In this document: in pieces, positions 33,159-42,339 of the stretch
Layout: each line of letters starts with the position of its first letter
How positions within the stretch are numbered: the first letter of the stretch is position 1
NCBI GenBank assembly: GCA_949502025.1
Contig: CATBCG010000072.1
Coordinates: forward strand, 1 to 63,181
Source: MGBC131033 sp910585655
GTDB lineage: Bacteria > Bacillota > Clostridia > Lachnospirales > Lachnospiraceae
Length of the DNA: 63,181 nucleotides
Direction of reading: 5' to 3'
Notes under the pieces: generated by a model
Told to the model about the DNA's origin: nothing
Database searches by the model: none
Seen by the model: the letters and a program-made list of their open reading frames with translations, nothing else
Made by a program: the position numbers and the translations under genes

Positions 33159-33521
33159 ATGGGAAATACAGAAAAAAATAAGCGAGCGATCGGGACGGAA
33201 CAAGAAGACCTGGCAGCGCAATATCTAACAAAGGCAGGATATAAGATTTTATGCCGAAATTTTTATTCTCCGTTTGGAGAGCTGGATTTGATTGCGCAGG
33301 AAGGAGAAACTCTGGTATTTTGTGAGGTAAAATACCGGACGGATACCAGGATGGGCTATCCAGTCGAAGCGGTTTCGGCTGTAAAACTTAGGCGGATGAG
33401 AAAAACTGCCGAATATTTTTGCAGAAAGCAGGCAATTTTGGAGGACTGCGCCAAACGGTTTGATGTGGTCAGTATTTTGGGAGAGGAGATCCGGCTATAC
33501 CGGAATGTAACGGGATGTTAA
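33159..33521 (+). CDS. yraN: YraN-family (UPF0102) endonuclease-like protein
   Basis: The 120-residue protein has the restriction-endonuclease-like core GELDLIAQEGETLVFCEVKY, containing the Asp and the Glu-X-Lys pair, and the amino helix GTEQEDLAAQYLTKAGYKIL. YraN commonly follows rnhB. Its biochemical activity is not settled. It overlaps the next gene by 7 nt. Confidence 0.92.
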   Translation: MGNTEKNKRAIGTEQEDLAAQYLTKAGYKILCRNFYSPFGELDLIAQEGETLVFCEVKYRTDTRMGYPVEAVSAVKLRRMRKTAEYFCRKQAILEDCAKRFDVVSILGEEIRLYRNVTGC

Positions 33522-34399
33522 AAGGAAAAAAAGGGGATGCTATACAGGAAGGAGCCAGATGGCAGCCTGGAAAACAGGGAGTTCCTTATATCAGTTTTCC
33601 GGCATTTGAACCATATCAGAAGCTGCGCCACGGTTATTCCACACGCCTAGGAGGCGTCAGCACAGGGCAGTGCGCCGAAATGAGCTTTTCTGTAAAATGC
33701 GGCGATACCATAGAACAGATCCGGGAGAATTTCCGGCGGATGACAGAGGCAATCGGAGTGCGGGAAGATACATTGGTACTGACCGATCAGGTACATGAGG
33801 CTACAGTGCTTCCGGTATCGCGGGAACATGTATGCGACGAAAACCGACAGACTACACTACATCAAGTAGACGGAATCGTGACAAACGAACGGGGAATCAC
33901 ATTGGTTTGTTTTACGGCAGACTGTGTGCCGTTGTTTTTTTACGATCCGGTCAGACAGGCGATTGGTCTTTCTCATGCCGGCTGGCGTGGAACGGTACTG
34001 GAAATCGGGAAAAGAACCGTGCAGACGATGAAGGAAGCGTATGGAACGGCTGCATCTGATCTGCGGGTGGTAATCGGTCCTTCTATCTGCGCAGACTGTT
34101 ATGAAGTTGACGAAACGGTAGCAGATGCGTTCAGAGAGGTCTATCCATCTCAAAGTGTGTCCTCTTTTTTACTTCCTGGAACGTCCGGGGAACATGGAGA
34201 ACGGCATTATCAGTTGGATTTGTGGCAGGCGAACAAAGAAGCTTTACGGATGGCAGGAGTTCCAGCAGAGCAGATTTTTGTCAGCGGTCTCTGTACGTGT
34301 TGCCATGCTGATCTGTTCCATTCCCACCGGGCAACCGGAGGAAAACGGGGACTTTTGAGCGGATATTTGTCGCTGGCAGAAGAGGACGAAACCATATAA
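33515..34399 (+). CDS. pgeF: PgeF (YfiH) family: peptidoglycan editing / purine nucleoside phosphorylase-type enzyme
   Basis: The multicopper-like fold family formerly called polyphenol oxidase is recognised by DQVHEATVLPV, ADCVPLFFYDPV, GLSHAGWRGTVLEIG and CTCCHADLFHSHRATGGKRG. The His/Cys ligands of the metal site are present. Members phosphorolyse purine nucleosides and are reported to correct cell-wall precursors. At 294 residues it has about 30 extra residues at the amino end, and a later start is possible. Confidence 0.9.
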   Translation: MLKGKKGDAIQEGARWQPGKQGVPYISFPAFEPYQKLRHGYSTRLGGVSTGQCAEMSFSVKCGDTIEQIRENFRRMTEAIGVREDTLVLTDQVHEATVLPVSREHVCDENRQTTLHQVDGIVTNERGITLVCFTADCVPLFFYDPVRQAIGLSHAGWRGTVLEIGKRTVQTMKEAYGTAASDLRVVIGPSICADCYEVDETVADAFREVYPSQSVSSFLLPGTSGEHGERHYQLDLWQANKEALRMAGVPAEQIFVSGLCTCCHADLFHSHRATGGKRGLLSGYLSLAEEDETI

Positions 34400-34428
34400 A
34401 CAAAGAAATACAACAAAGAGCGAAAAGG

Positions 34429-35763
34429 ATGGTTGGGAAAGGCATGGAACAAAAGCACCGACATAGGATTATGACAGTGGAACCGGAAAGCATTGCAAAA
34501 GAGATTGGTATGGAACCGGGCGATCTTCTGCTCTCTATCAACGGACAGGAGATACAGGACGTTCTGGATTACCATTTTCTTCTGCACGACGAAATGCTGA
34601 CGGTGTTGTTTGAAAAGCCGGACGGCGAAGAGTGGGAAGTAGAAATAGAAAAGGACTATGACGAGGATCTGGGGATTGGCTTTGAAGAAGGGCTGATGGA
34701 CTGCTATCAGTCCTGCCGTAACAAATGTATGTTTTGTTTTATCGACCAGATGCCGCCGGGAATGAGGGAAACACTTTATTTTAAAGATGATGACGCCCGA
34801 CTTTCTTTTTTACAGGGAAACTATATCACGCTGACCAATATGTCAGAGGAGGATTTCAATCGGATTATCCACTATAAACTTTCTCCGATCAACCTTTCGG
34901 TTCATACCACAAATCCGCAGTTACGTGTTCAGATGCTGCATAACCGCTTTGCCGGGAATCTGCTGGAGCGTATGGAGCAGCTGGCAGCAGCCGGGATCGA
35001 AATGAACAGTCAGGTGGTGCTTTGTAAAGGTTATAACGACGGAGCAGAATTAGATCGAACCATTGCAGAGTTGTCGGCTTTTTTGCCGCATTTAAAAAGT
35101 TTGTCCGTCGTACCAGTTGGTTTGACAAAATATCGAGAGGGTCTGGAAGACTTAGAACAATTTTCCAAAGAAGAGGCGATGGAGGTTCTGATTCAGATCC
35201 ATGGATGGCAGGAGCGGCTTCTGGCTTCCCATGGAACCCGTTTTGTATTTGCCAGTGACGAATGGTATTTGCTGGCAGAACATCCGATTCCACCGGCTTC
35301 TTATTATGAAGGTTATGGGCAGATGGAAAATGGAGTAGGAATGGTACGTTCCCTGGTAGAAGAGGTAGAAGAAGCACTGCCCTCATTCTTACCTGACGGA
35401 CGCTCCCATCAGATCTCTATTGCTACTGGTGTTTTGGCAGCGCCTTTTATCAAAGATCTGACAGAGCAGGTGACACACCGCTTCCCGGGTGTTCAGGTGA
35501 CGGTTTATCCGATACAAAACGAATTTTTCGGCACCTCCATTACAGTAGCGGGTCTTTTGACGGCACAGGACATCATAGCACAGCTTCGCGGGAAGCCGTT
35601 GGGCGAAGCACTTCTGCTGCCGGAGGTCATGTTCCGGGACGGCGAGGAAGTCTTTTTGGATGATTTGACCTGCGCAGATGTGGAAAAAGCTTTACAAACC
35701 CCAGTGCATATTGTAAAATCAGACGGAGAATCATTTCTTCGCGCTATCCTATTAGAATTCTAG
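34429..35763 (+). CDS. DUF512 radical SAM-like protein with PDZ-like start
   Basis: The amino end ESIAKEIGMEPGDLLLSINGQE resembles a PDZ domain (pieces ESIAKEIGMEPGDLL and SINGQ). It is followed by a CX3CX2C iron-sulfur motif in SCRNKCMFCFIDQMP and the family segment GNYITLTNMSEEDFNRI. The carboxyl half is DUF512. These proteins are common in Clostridia next to der; function is not established. The start is either ATG 34429 or ATG 34444, neither with ideal spacing. Its stop lies at the first base of the repeat region before der. Confidence 0.88.
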   Translation: MVGKGMEQKHRHRIMTVEPESIAKEIGMEPGDLLLSINGQEIQDVLDYHFLLHDEMLTVLFEKPDGEEWEVEIEKDYDEDLGIGFEEGLMDCYQSCRNKCMFCFIDQMPPGMRETLYFKDDDARLSFLQGNYITLTNMSEEDFNRIIHYKLSPINLSVHTTNPQLRVQMLHNRFAGNLLERMEQLAAAGIEMNSQVVLCKGYNDGAELDRTIAELSAFLPHLKSLSVVPVGLTKYREGLEDLEQFSKEEAMEVLIQIHGWQERLLASHGTRFVFASDEWYLLAEHPIPPASYYEGYGQMENGVGMVRSLVEEVEEALPSFLPDGRSHQISIATGVLAAPFIKDLTEQVTHRFPGVQVTVYPIQNEFFGTSITVAGLLTAQDIIAQLRGKPLGEALLLPEVMFRDGEEVFLDDLTCADVEKALQTPVHIVKSDGESFLRAILLEF

Positions 35764-35951
35764 GAGGAGGTACCGTAGTGCCTTTTACGGAGGGGCAGCG
35801 AGCTAGGGGAATGTACCCTAGGAGGGGAGTTGCGGAACTTAAATCTGTCAGCAACGAACCGAATAGGGTGCAGCTCAATGTACCGTAGTGCCTTTTACGG
35901 AGGGGCAGCGAGCTAAGGAGAGTACCCTAGGAGGGGAGTTGCGGAACTTAA
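35764..35951 (+). repeat. nested-hairpin repeat region before der (one full unit and a 3' half)
   Basis: A block starting TACCGTAGTGCCTTTTACGG and continuing AGGGGCAGCGAGCTA occurs at 35771 and again at 35881. Each is followed by ACCCTAGGAGGGGAGTTGC and GGAACTTAAA. The second copy is a full unit: GCAAC (35851-35855) with GTTGC (35938-35942), TAGGGT with ACCCTA, AGCTC with GAGCT, CCGTA with TACGG. The first copy lacks the 5' half and begins at the stop codon of the preceding gene. The tail and order match the elements before hisD, spoIVA and the U32 gene. Confidence 0.8.
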
Positions 35952-35971
35952 AATAGAGGAGATATTAGAAT

Positions 35972-37294
35972 ATGAGTAAACCAATTGTAGCGATTGTAGG
36001 CAGACCGAACGTGGGAAAATCCACGCTTTTTAATATGCTTGCAGGCGAAAAAATATCCATTGTCAAGGACTATCCCGGCGTGACAAGGGATCGGATCTAT
36101 GCGGATGTAGAGTGGCTAAATCGTCCCTTTACGATAGTAGACACCGGAGGAATCGAGCCGGAGAGCAAAGATATGATGCTTTCCTTTATGCGTGCTCAGG
36201 CTGAAATTGCGATTGAAACGGCAGATGTGATTTTGTTTTTGACGGACGTCAGACAGGGTTTGGTGGACGCGGATTCTAAAGTGGCGGACATGCTGCGGAA
36301 AGCCGGAAAGCCGGTCATTTTAGTAGTCAATAAAGTAGATAATTTTGAGCGAATGATGCCAGACGTCTATGAATTTTATAATTTGGGAATCGGGGAGCCA
36401 TATCCGATTTCTTCTGCCAATAAGTTAGGAGTCGGCGACCTGTTAGACGAGGTAATCCACTTTTTCCCGGATACAAATGGAGAGGAAGAGGAGGACGAGC
36501 GTCCGCGGATTGCCGTAGTAGGAAAGCCAAACGTAGGAAAATCCTCGATTATCAACAAGCTGTTAGGAGAGGATCGTGTGATCGTATCAGATGTGGCAGG
36601 AACAACGAGAGACGCTATTGATACGGCAGTGACATACCAGGAAAAGGAATATGTGTTTATCGATACTGCCGGGCTGCGCCGGAAAAGCAAGGTCAAAGAG
36701 GAATTGGAACGATTTTCCATTATCCGGACGGTAATGGCAGTCGAGCGGGCGGACGTGGTTGTGTTGGTTATCGACGCAACCGAAGGAGTGACCGAGCAGG
36801 ACGCAAAAATTGCCGGAATTGCCCATGAACGTGGAAAGGGCATGATTGTGGCGGTCAATAAATGGGATGCGATTGAAAAAAACGATAAGACGATTTATGA
36901 ACATACCAAACGGATCAAGGAAGTTCTTTCTTTTTTGCCGTATGCGGAATATATTTTTATTTCTGCCAAAACAGGACAGCGTTTAAACAAATTGTTTGAA
37001 TTGATCGAAGTCGTGATCCAAAATCATGCTCTGCGGGTAGCGACCGGGGTATTAAACGAAATCCTGACGGAAGCCGTCGCCATGCAGCAGCCGCCGTCCG
37101 ATAAGGGAAGAAGACTGAAGCTGTTTTATATGACGCAGGTATCTGTCAAACCGCCGACTTTTGTCATTTTTGTCAATGACAAGGAGTTGATGCACTTTTC
37201 CTACACTCGTTATATTGAAAATAAAATAAGGGAAGCATTTGGATTTTCCGGGACGCCGCTGCGCTTTTTTATCCGGGAGAGAAAAGAAAAGTAA
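35972..37294 (+). CDS. der: ribosome biogenesis GTPase Der (EngA)
   Basis: Der has two tandem GTPase domains, seen as GRPNVGKSTLFN with DTGGIEPES, and GKPNVGKSSIINK with DTAGLRRKSK, plus NKVD and NKWD motifs. They are followed by a KH-like RNA-binding end (GTPLRFFIRERKEK). It acts in 50S assembly. Length 440 is standard. The nested-hairpin repeat ends 29 nt before the ATG, and GAGGAGA lies between. Confidence 0.97.
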   Translation: MSKPIVAIVGRPNVGKSTLFNMLAGEKISIVKDYPGVTRDRIYADVEWLNRPFTIVDTGGIEPESKDMMLSFMRAQAEIAIETADVILFLTDVRQGLVDADSKVADMLRKAGKPVILVVNKVDNFERMMPDVYEFYNLGIGEPYPISSANKLGVGDLLDEVIHFFPDTNGEEEEDERPRIAVVGKPNVGKSSIINKLLGEDRVIVSDVAGTTRDAIDTAVTYQEKEYVFIDTAGLRRKSKVKEELERFSIIRTVMAVERADVVVLVIDATEGVTEQDAKIAGIAHERGKGMIVAVNKWDAIEKNDKTIYEHTKRIKEVLSFLPYAEYIFISAKTGQRLNKLFELIEVVIQNHALRVATGVLNEILTEAVAMQQPPSDKGRRLKLFYMTQVSVKPPTFVIFVNDKELMHFSYTRYIENKIREAFGFSGTPLRFFIRERKEK

Positions 37295-37307
37295 TAGAGG
37301 TGAGATT

Positions 37308-37964
37308 ATGTCAGGATTAGGGCTTAATATTCTATACAGTGCCGCTTGTATCGTTATCGGGTACCTCTGCGGCTGCATTTCGACAGGCTATTTGGTAGGC
37401 AGATTAAAGCATGTCGATATCCAAAAGGAAGGAAGCGGAAACCTGGGCGCTACAAACGCGTTGCGTACGACGGGGCTTTCTGGCGGACTGATTACCCTTG
37501 CAGGCGATATTTTAAAAGCTCTGCTGCCGGTGCTGCTGGTAAAATATTATTTTTTTAATGATCTGGCAGGAACGGAGAGCGGATGGTTTAGCACAGAGTT
37601 TTTTGTCCTGCTGATTGGATTGGCGATCATTTTAGGGCATAATTTTCCGTTTTGGATGCACTTTAAAGGGGGAAAGGGAATCGCCTCTACAGGAGGTATT
37701 CTGCTGGCGTTCCATCTGCCGATAGCAGGCGTCTTATTAGCGATTTTTTTGATTGTTGCCGCAGTGACCCGTTATGTATCGCTGGCTTCCTTGATTGCCG
37801 TAACCGGTGTTCCTATCGCCATCGGTCTTTGTTATCCAGGAAAGTGGGCATTGGTGATCATCGGCGCAGCTTATACGGTTTTGGCATTTGTTCGTCACCG
37901 GGCAAATATCGTCCGGCTGCTGCAGGGAAATGAAAATAAGCTGGGGCAGAAAAAAGAAAAATAG
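37308..37964 (+). CDS. plsY: glycerol-3-phosphate acyltransferase PlsY
   Basis: This membrane enzyme uses acyl-phosphate to acylate position 1 of glycerol-3-phosphate in phospholipid synthesis. Signature loops GSGNLGATNALRTTG, GHNFPFWMHFKGGKGIA and VRHRANI are present, with about five membrane helices. ATG 37308 follows AGAGGTGAG. It forms an operon with der and gpsA, the latter providing the glycerol-3-phosphate substrate. Confidence 0.95.
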   Translation: MSGLGLNILYSAACIVIGYLCGCISTGYLVGRLKHVDIQKEGSGNLGATNALRTTGLSGGLITLAGDILKALLPVLLVKYYFFNDLAGTESGWFSTEFFVLLIGLAIILGHNFPFWMHFKGGKGIASTGGILLAFHLPIAGVLLAIFLIVAAVTRYVSLASLIAVTGVPIAIGLCYPGKWALVIIGAAYTVLAFVRHRANIVRLLQGNENKLGQKKEK

Positions 37965-38040
37965 ATAAAAAACAGGAAACGAGATACACTATATCAGATA
38001 GCAAACAAAGCATAACAGAGAACAGCATGGAGGAAAACAA

Positions 38041-39072
38041 ATGAAGGAATATCAAATCGGAGTCTTAGGCGCAGGCGCGTGGGGAACAGCTTTATCGCTT
38101 TTACTGGCTAGGAACGGGCATCTGGTGACATTGTGGTCTGCCATACCGGAAGAGGTAGCGATTCTGCAAAAAGAAAGAGGCTTGCCGAAAAAGCTTGCGG
38201 ATGTCGTGTTACCGGAAGAGGTTACGATTACCGGAAACTTAGAAGAAGCCTGCCAAAGCAAACAGCTTATCGTCTTTGCCGTAGCCTCTCCTTATGTCAG
38301 AGATACCGCGAAGCAGGCGGCTCCTTTTTTAGATCGCCAGGTTCCGATTGCCAATGTAGCAAAGGGGATCGAAGAAAGCACGCTGCTGACGTTGACGGAG
38401 GTAATCGAGTCGGAGCTGCTGGCGCAAAACGGAGAAGCCGGGGATGTTGCGGTTCTTTCCGGTCCAAGCCATGCCGAGGAAGTGGGGCGTCTGATGCCTA
38501 CTACCTGTGTAGCTGGAGCAAAAACCAGAAAAACCGCCTGTCTGATTCAGGATTTGTTTATGTCTGAGTTCTTTCGAGTGTATACCAGTCCGGACGTAAT
38601 CGGGATTGAACTGGGCGGCTCTTTAAAAAATGTCATCGCTTTAGCCGCCGGAATCGCAGACGGGCTTGGCTTTGGAGACAATACCAAGGCGGCTCTTATC
38701 ACCCGCGGCATCAATGAAATCAGCCGTTTGGGAATGGCTTTGGGCGGTCGCTTAGAGACCTTTGCCGGTCTTTCTGGCATCGGCGACCTGATCGTCACCT
38801 GTACCAGCCACCACAGCCGGAATCACAATGCCGGTTATCTAATCGGCACCGGAAAAACTCCAAAAGAAGCGATGGAAGAGGTTCATCAGGTCGTAGAAGG
38901 CGTCCACTGCGCCAGAGCCGCCTGGAAGCTCGCCCAAAGGCACGGTGTGGAAATGCCGATCGTCGAGCAGGTCAACGAAGTTCTCTTCCAAGGCAAATCT
39001 CCAAAAGACGCCGTTTCCGAATTACTGCTACGGGACAAACGAATTGAAAATCAAAACCTAGAGTGGAAATAG
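38041..39072 (+). CDS. gpsA: glycerol-3-phosphate dehydrogenase [NAD(P)+]
   Basis: GpsA reduces dihydroxyacetone phosphate to sn-glycerol-3-phosphate. The Rossmann loop GVLGAGAWGTALSLLLARNG, the catalytic lysine region GGSLKNVIALAAGIADGL and the carboxyl TFAGLSGIGDLIVTCTS segment are diagnostic. 343 residues. The ATG follows CATGGAGGAAAACAA. Downstream is a repeat-bearing gap before spoIVA. Confidence 0.95.
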   Translation: MKEYQIGVLGAGAWGTALSLLLARNGHLVTLWSAIPEEVAILQKERGLPKKLADVVLPEEVTITGNLEEACQSKQLIVFAVASPYVRDTAKQAAPFLDRQVPIANVAKGIEESTLLTLTEVIESELLAQNGEAGDVAVLSGPSHAEEVGRLMPTTCVAGAKTRKTACLIQDLFMSEFFRVYTSPDVIGIELGGSLKNVIALAAGIADGLGFGDNTKAALITRGINEISRLGMALGGRLETFAGLSGIGDLIVTCTSHHSRNHNAGYLIGTGKTPKEAMEEVHQVVEGVHCARAAWKLAQRHGVEMPIVEQVNEVLFQGKSPKDAVSELLLRDKRIENQNLEWK

Positions 39073-39149
39073 ACTACAAAATCATAAAAAGAATACCTTC
39101 TGCATATAAATGAACAACAGGAATGCGATTACTCTTCCAGATCCAGGGT

Positions 39150-39287
39150 ACTGGCAAGACACTTACGGAACTCAAAAAAACAGTAAGTACCCGGACAATG
39201 CCCCAGAGAATGTAGGAACGCGTTTTTTAGCGGTCATACATTCTCTGCTAGAGATGGGAATTGGTAGGGTACTTACGGAACTCAAAT
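39150..39287 (+). repeat. nested-hairpin repeat before spoIVA (one full unit)
   Basis: Stem A GTAAGTACCC (39183-39192) pairs perfectly with GGGTACTTAC (39267-39276). A CAATGCCC/GGGAATTG stem follows, then the inner hairpin CAGAGAATGTA (39204-39214) with TACATTCTCTG (39237-39247) capped by CGC/GCG. The tail GGAACTCAAATAGG follows. A remnant 3' end (ACTTACGGAACTCAAAA) stands at 39160-39178. Stem sequences are entirely unlike those before hisD, yet pairing and tail are the same. Confidence 0.8.
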
Positions 39288-39303
39288 AGGAGGTATTTTT
39301 TTT

Positions 39304-40776
39304 ATGGATAATTACGAGGTATATAGGGACATTCAGACCCGTACCGGAGGCGAAGTCTACCTGGGTGTATTAGGACCTGTGCGTACCGGGAAATCGACGT
39401 TTATCAAGCGGTTTATGAATTTATGCGTTATCCCTGGTATTACGGACGTCCATCAAAAGGAGCGGGCGATTGACGAACTGCCGCTCTCCGGCGAGGGAAC
39501 GATTATCACTACGGTAGAGCCGAAATTTATCCCCAAGGAAGCGGCAGAAATTTCTTTGGCGGACGACGTACAGGTAAAAGTACGGCTGGTGGATTCGGTC
39601 GGCTATTTGGTAGACGGGGCAGGCGGGCATATTGAAAACGATAAGGAGCGGATGGTAAAAACACCTTGGCAGGAAGAACCTGTTACGTTTCGCAAAGCGG
39701 CGGAAATGGGAACAAAAAAGGTGATGGAGCATTCGACGATTGGTATTTTGGTGACAACGGACGGTTCGATTGGCACAATGGAACGGGAAGCGTATGAAGC
39801 GGCAGAAAAAAAGACAGTAGAAGATATGGCGCTGACCGGAAAGCCGTTTGTTATTTTATTAAACAGCCGGCAGCCGTATTCGGCAGCCGCACAGGATTTG
39901 GCAGCCGATTTACAGGCGCGTTATGAAACACCGGTTCTTCCGATGAACTGCGAACAACTGCGGATGGATGATATTACGAAGCTGCTGACGGAAATATTAA
40001 AGGCATTTCCGGTTTCGGAGCTGCAGTTTTTTTATCCGGAATGGGTGGATATTCTGCCGGAAGAACATGCGATTCGGACAGATTTGCTACGCAGAGCCGG
40101 TGAAATTTTAAATAAAACATGGTTTGTCCGGGATATGACAGAGCCTATCGAATTAGAGGAAGATCCGTACATCAAGCAAATCAAAACTTCCGGAATTCAT
40201 ATGGAAAACGGAGTAGTGGAAATCCGTATGGAGCTGTATCCGGAGCTGTACTATCAAACGTTAAGCGAACTGTCCGGAATGGAAATCCGAAACGAATACC
40301 AGTTTATCCGTCTGTTAAAAGAACTGGTAGAAAACAGGGTAGCGTATGAAAAAGTAGAGGCAGCGATGAAAGAAGTCGATACACAAGGGTATAGTATCGT
40401 CATGCCTGCCAGAGAAGAGATTGAGTTAGACGCGCCGGAAATTATCCGCCATGGAAATAAATTCGGTGTCAAGCTACGGGCGGTAGCGCCGAGCGTCAAT
40501 CTAATCAACGCCAGCATTATTACGGAAATTGCTCCGATTGTCGGTTCGGAGGAACAGGCGCAGGATTTGATTCGTTATATTGAGGAGCAAAGCAGAAACA
40601 GCCCGGAAGGAATCTGGGAAACCAATATTTTTGGAAAATCTATCCTGGAGTTGGTGGAGGATGGGATACATACGAAAGTAGATCGGCTGACACAGGAAAG
40701 CCGGATGAAGCTGCAAAACAGTATGGAAAAAATTATCAACGAAAGCAACGGCGGTATTATTTGTATTATTATTTAA
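39304..40776 (+). CDS. spoIVA: stage IV sporulation protein A
   Basis: SpoIVA is the ATPase that polymerises on the forespore surface as the basement layer of the spore coat. The Walker A loop GPVRTGKSTFIKRF, the following switch region VDSVGYLVDGA and the conserved hydrophobic end GGIICIII are typical. 490 residues is normal. The ATG follows AGGAGG with a T-rich spacer. Expected control by sigma-E; the promoter is not obvious because the repeat element occupies the upstream region. Confidence 0.96.
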   Translation: MDNYEVYRDIQTRTGGEVYLGVLGPVRTGKSTFIKRFMNLCVIPGITDVHQKERAIDELPLSGEGTIITTVEPKFIPKEAAEISLADDVQVKVRLVDSVGYLVDGAGGHIENDKERMVKTPWQEEPVTFRKAAEMGTKKVMEHSTIGILVTTDGSIGTMEREAYEAAEKKTVEDMALTGKPFVILLNSRQPYSAAAQDLAADLQARYETPVLPMNCEQLRMDDITKLLTEILKAFPVSELQFFYPEWVDILPEEHAIRTDLLRRAGEILNKTWFVRDMTEPIELEEDPYIKQIKTSGIHMENGVVEIRMELYPELYYQTLSELSGMEIRNEYQFIRLLKELVENRVAYEKVEAAMKEVDTQGYSIVMPAREEIELDAPEIIRHGNKFGVKLRAVAPSVNLINASIITEIAPIVGSEEQAQDLIRYIEEQSRNSPEGIWETNIFGKSILELVEDGIHTKVDRLTQESRMKLQNSMEKIINESNGGIICIII

Positions 40777-40824
40777 CCTTAAATAGAGAAAAAGCGCAGA
40801 ATTCTACAGTGATAGAATAAATAT

Positions 40825-40859
40825 AGCGGCAGGAGCAATCAAGCGTCCTGCCGCTTTTT
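40825..40859 (+). terminator. intrinsic terminator after spoIVA
   Basis: AGCGGCAGGA pairs with TCCTGCCGCT, followed by TTTTT. Confidence 0.9.
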
Positions 40860-41007
40860 CGCGCTGTTTTCCTGCTCGTTCTTCTGTTTTTACTACGAGG
40901 ATAGAATATTTTGTCGAAACAGAGGAGAGCTTAGAACTGCTGTTTGGGAAATAATGGATTCCATATTGTGGAAAATGACAGAAAGAGAAAGAATTTTTGA
41001 CATACTA
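40860..41007. other. gap between spoIVA terminator and NlpC/P60 promoter
   Basis: About 150 bp of AT-rich sequence with no frame, repeat or hairpin that I can support, apart from a second TTGACA at about 40997 just ahead of the promoter -35. Confidence 0.5.
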
Positions 41008-41036
41008 TTGACAAAAACCGGGGGTGTTGTTATAAT
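41008..41036 (+). promoter_or_regulatory. consensus sigma-A promoter
   Basis: TTGACA (41008-41013) and TATAAT (41031-41036), perfect boxes with 17-nt spacing, about 87 nt before the NlpC/P60 gene. Confidence 0.8.
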
Positions 41037-41122
41037 GGCTTCAAGATATTTAATAACTAGTTAACAAGTTTGTAATATTTCAAGAAAAGAAATAGATCGG
41101 ATTTCTCTTTAGGAGGTAGAAT

Positions 41123-42316
41123 ATGAATCGGTTTATCAAAGGTACAATATGGGGAATTACAGGAGCAGCAATGTTATCTCTGCTGCCGCTTCAGGTAGGG
41201 GCAGCAGGAATGGGAATCGGTGAAATACCGATTGCCGGCATTAGCGTGACGTTGGATCGTTATTATACAGCAGCCAATGAAAAAGAGACAGAAACGACGA
41301 CGAAGCTGGAAAATGAACAGAGAGTCATTGAGAAACAAACACCTGTAAAGGAACAAGTCGCTGAGAATCAGCAGTCTGCAAAGGAGCAGAAAGCCGCTAA
41401 GGAACAAAAGGAAAAAGAGGAAAAGGAAGCATTGCAAAGGGCATCGATCGACGAAGCATATGACAATAGTCTGGGAATTGCAGATGTGGACAACCATCTG
41501 AATATCCGCAAAGGACCTGGAACCTCTTATTCCATTGTCGGTCATCTGCCAAAGGACGCCGGCTGCTATATTTATGAGATAGATAAGGACGGCTGGGCTA
41601 AAATCAGCTCCGGCGGTGTGACCGGTTATGTGCTGACCGATTATTTGATTATGGGTGACGAAGCCAAAGACTATGCGCAGGAAGTTGGATATTTTGCTGC
41701 TACGGTTAATACGACAACTTTAAACGTACGGATGGAGCCGACGACGGACAGCAAGATTTTAACTTTAATCGGAGACAGCGCCTCTTTCGAGGTAGTAGAG
41801 GATAATACAATTGACGATGAATGGATTAAGATCAAAGTCGATGACGAGGAAGGCTTTGTCAACTACGAATTCGTCGATATCAAATATCAGTTAAAGAAAG
41901 CAGTGCCAAGCTACGATTTAGAGACCGACGGTGGCAGCGGTGGCGGAGTTACTTCTCTGCGTGCCAGTATAGTAGCATATGCCAAGCAGTTTTTAGGCTG
42001 CCCATATGTATGGGGCGGCAACAGCTTAGCACACGGCGTAGACTGTTCCGGTTTTACAAAGGGCATTTATGCGAACTTCGGCTATTATATTTCCAGAACA
42101 TCGAGGACACAGGCATACGATGGTGTTTCGATCAATATTTCCAGCGTACGTCCTGGCGATTTGGTTTTTTATAGCAGCGGCGGAACGATCACGCATGTGG
42201 CGATGTATATCGGAAACGGTCAGATCATCCATGCCAGCAGCCCACGTGACGGCATTATGATTTCCAATATGTATTATCAGTACCCATGCCGTGCGGTACG
42301 GATTATCAACGATTAA
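41123..42316 (+). CDS. secreted SH3-NlpC/P60 peptidoglycan endopeptidase
   Basis: A signal peptide (about residues 1-28, IWGITGAAMLSLLPLQVGAAG) precedes a Lys/Glu/Gln-rich helical stretch (about 55-110), probably a coiled coil. Two bacterial SH3 domains follow (HLNIRKGPGTSYSIVGHLP and TTLNVRMEPTTDSKILTLI). The carboxyl NlpC/P60 domain has the catalytic Cys in GVDCSGFTKGIY and His in THVAMYIGNG. Such enzymes cut stem peptides during wall remodelling. ATG 41123 follows AGGAGGTAG. Its strong promoter suggests high vegetative expression. Confidence 0.92.
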   Translation: MNRFIKGTIWGITGAAMLSLLPLQVGAAGMGIGEIPIAGISVTLDRYYTAANEKETETTTKLENEQRVIEKQTPVKEQVAENQQSAKEQKAAKEQKEKEEKEALQRASIDEAYDNSLGIADVDNHLNIRKGPGTSYSIVGHLPKDAGCYIYEIDKDGWAKISSGGVTGYVLTDYLIMGDEAKDYAQEVGYFAATVNTTTLNVRMEPTTDSKILTLIGDSASFEVVEDNTIDDEWIKIKVDDEEGFVNYEFVDIKYQLKKAVPSYDLETDGGSGGGVTSLRASIVAYAKQFLGCPYVWGGNSLAHGVDCSGFTKGIYANFGYYISRTSRTQAYDGVSINISSVRPGDLVFYSSGGTITHVAMYIGNGQIIHASSPRDGIMISNMYYQYPCRAVRIIND

Positions 42317-42339
42317 AAAATTGACAATATTTGCATGTT

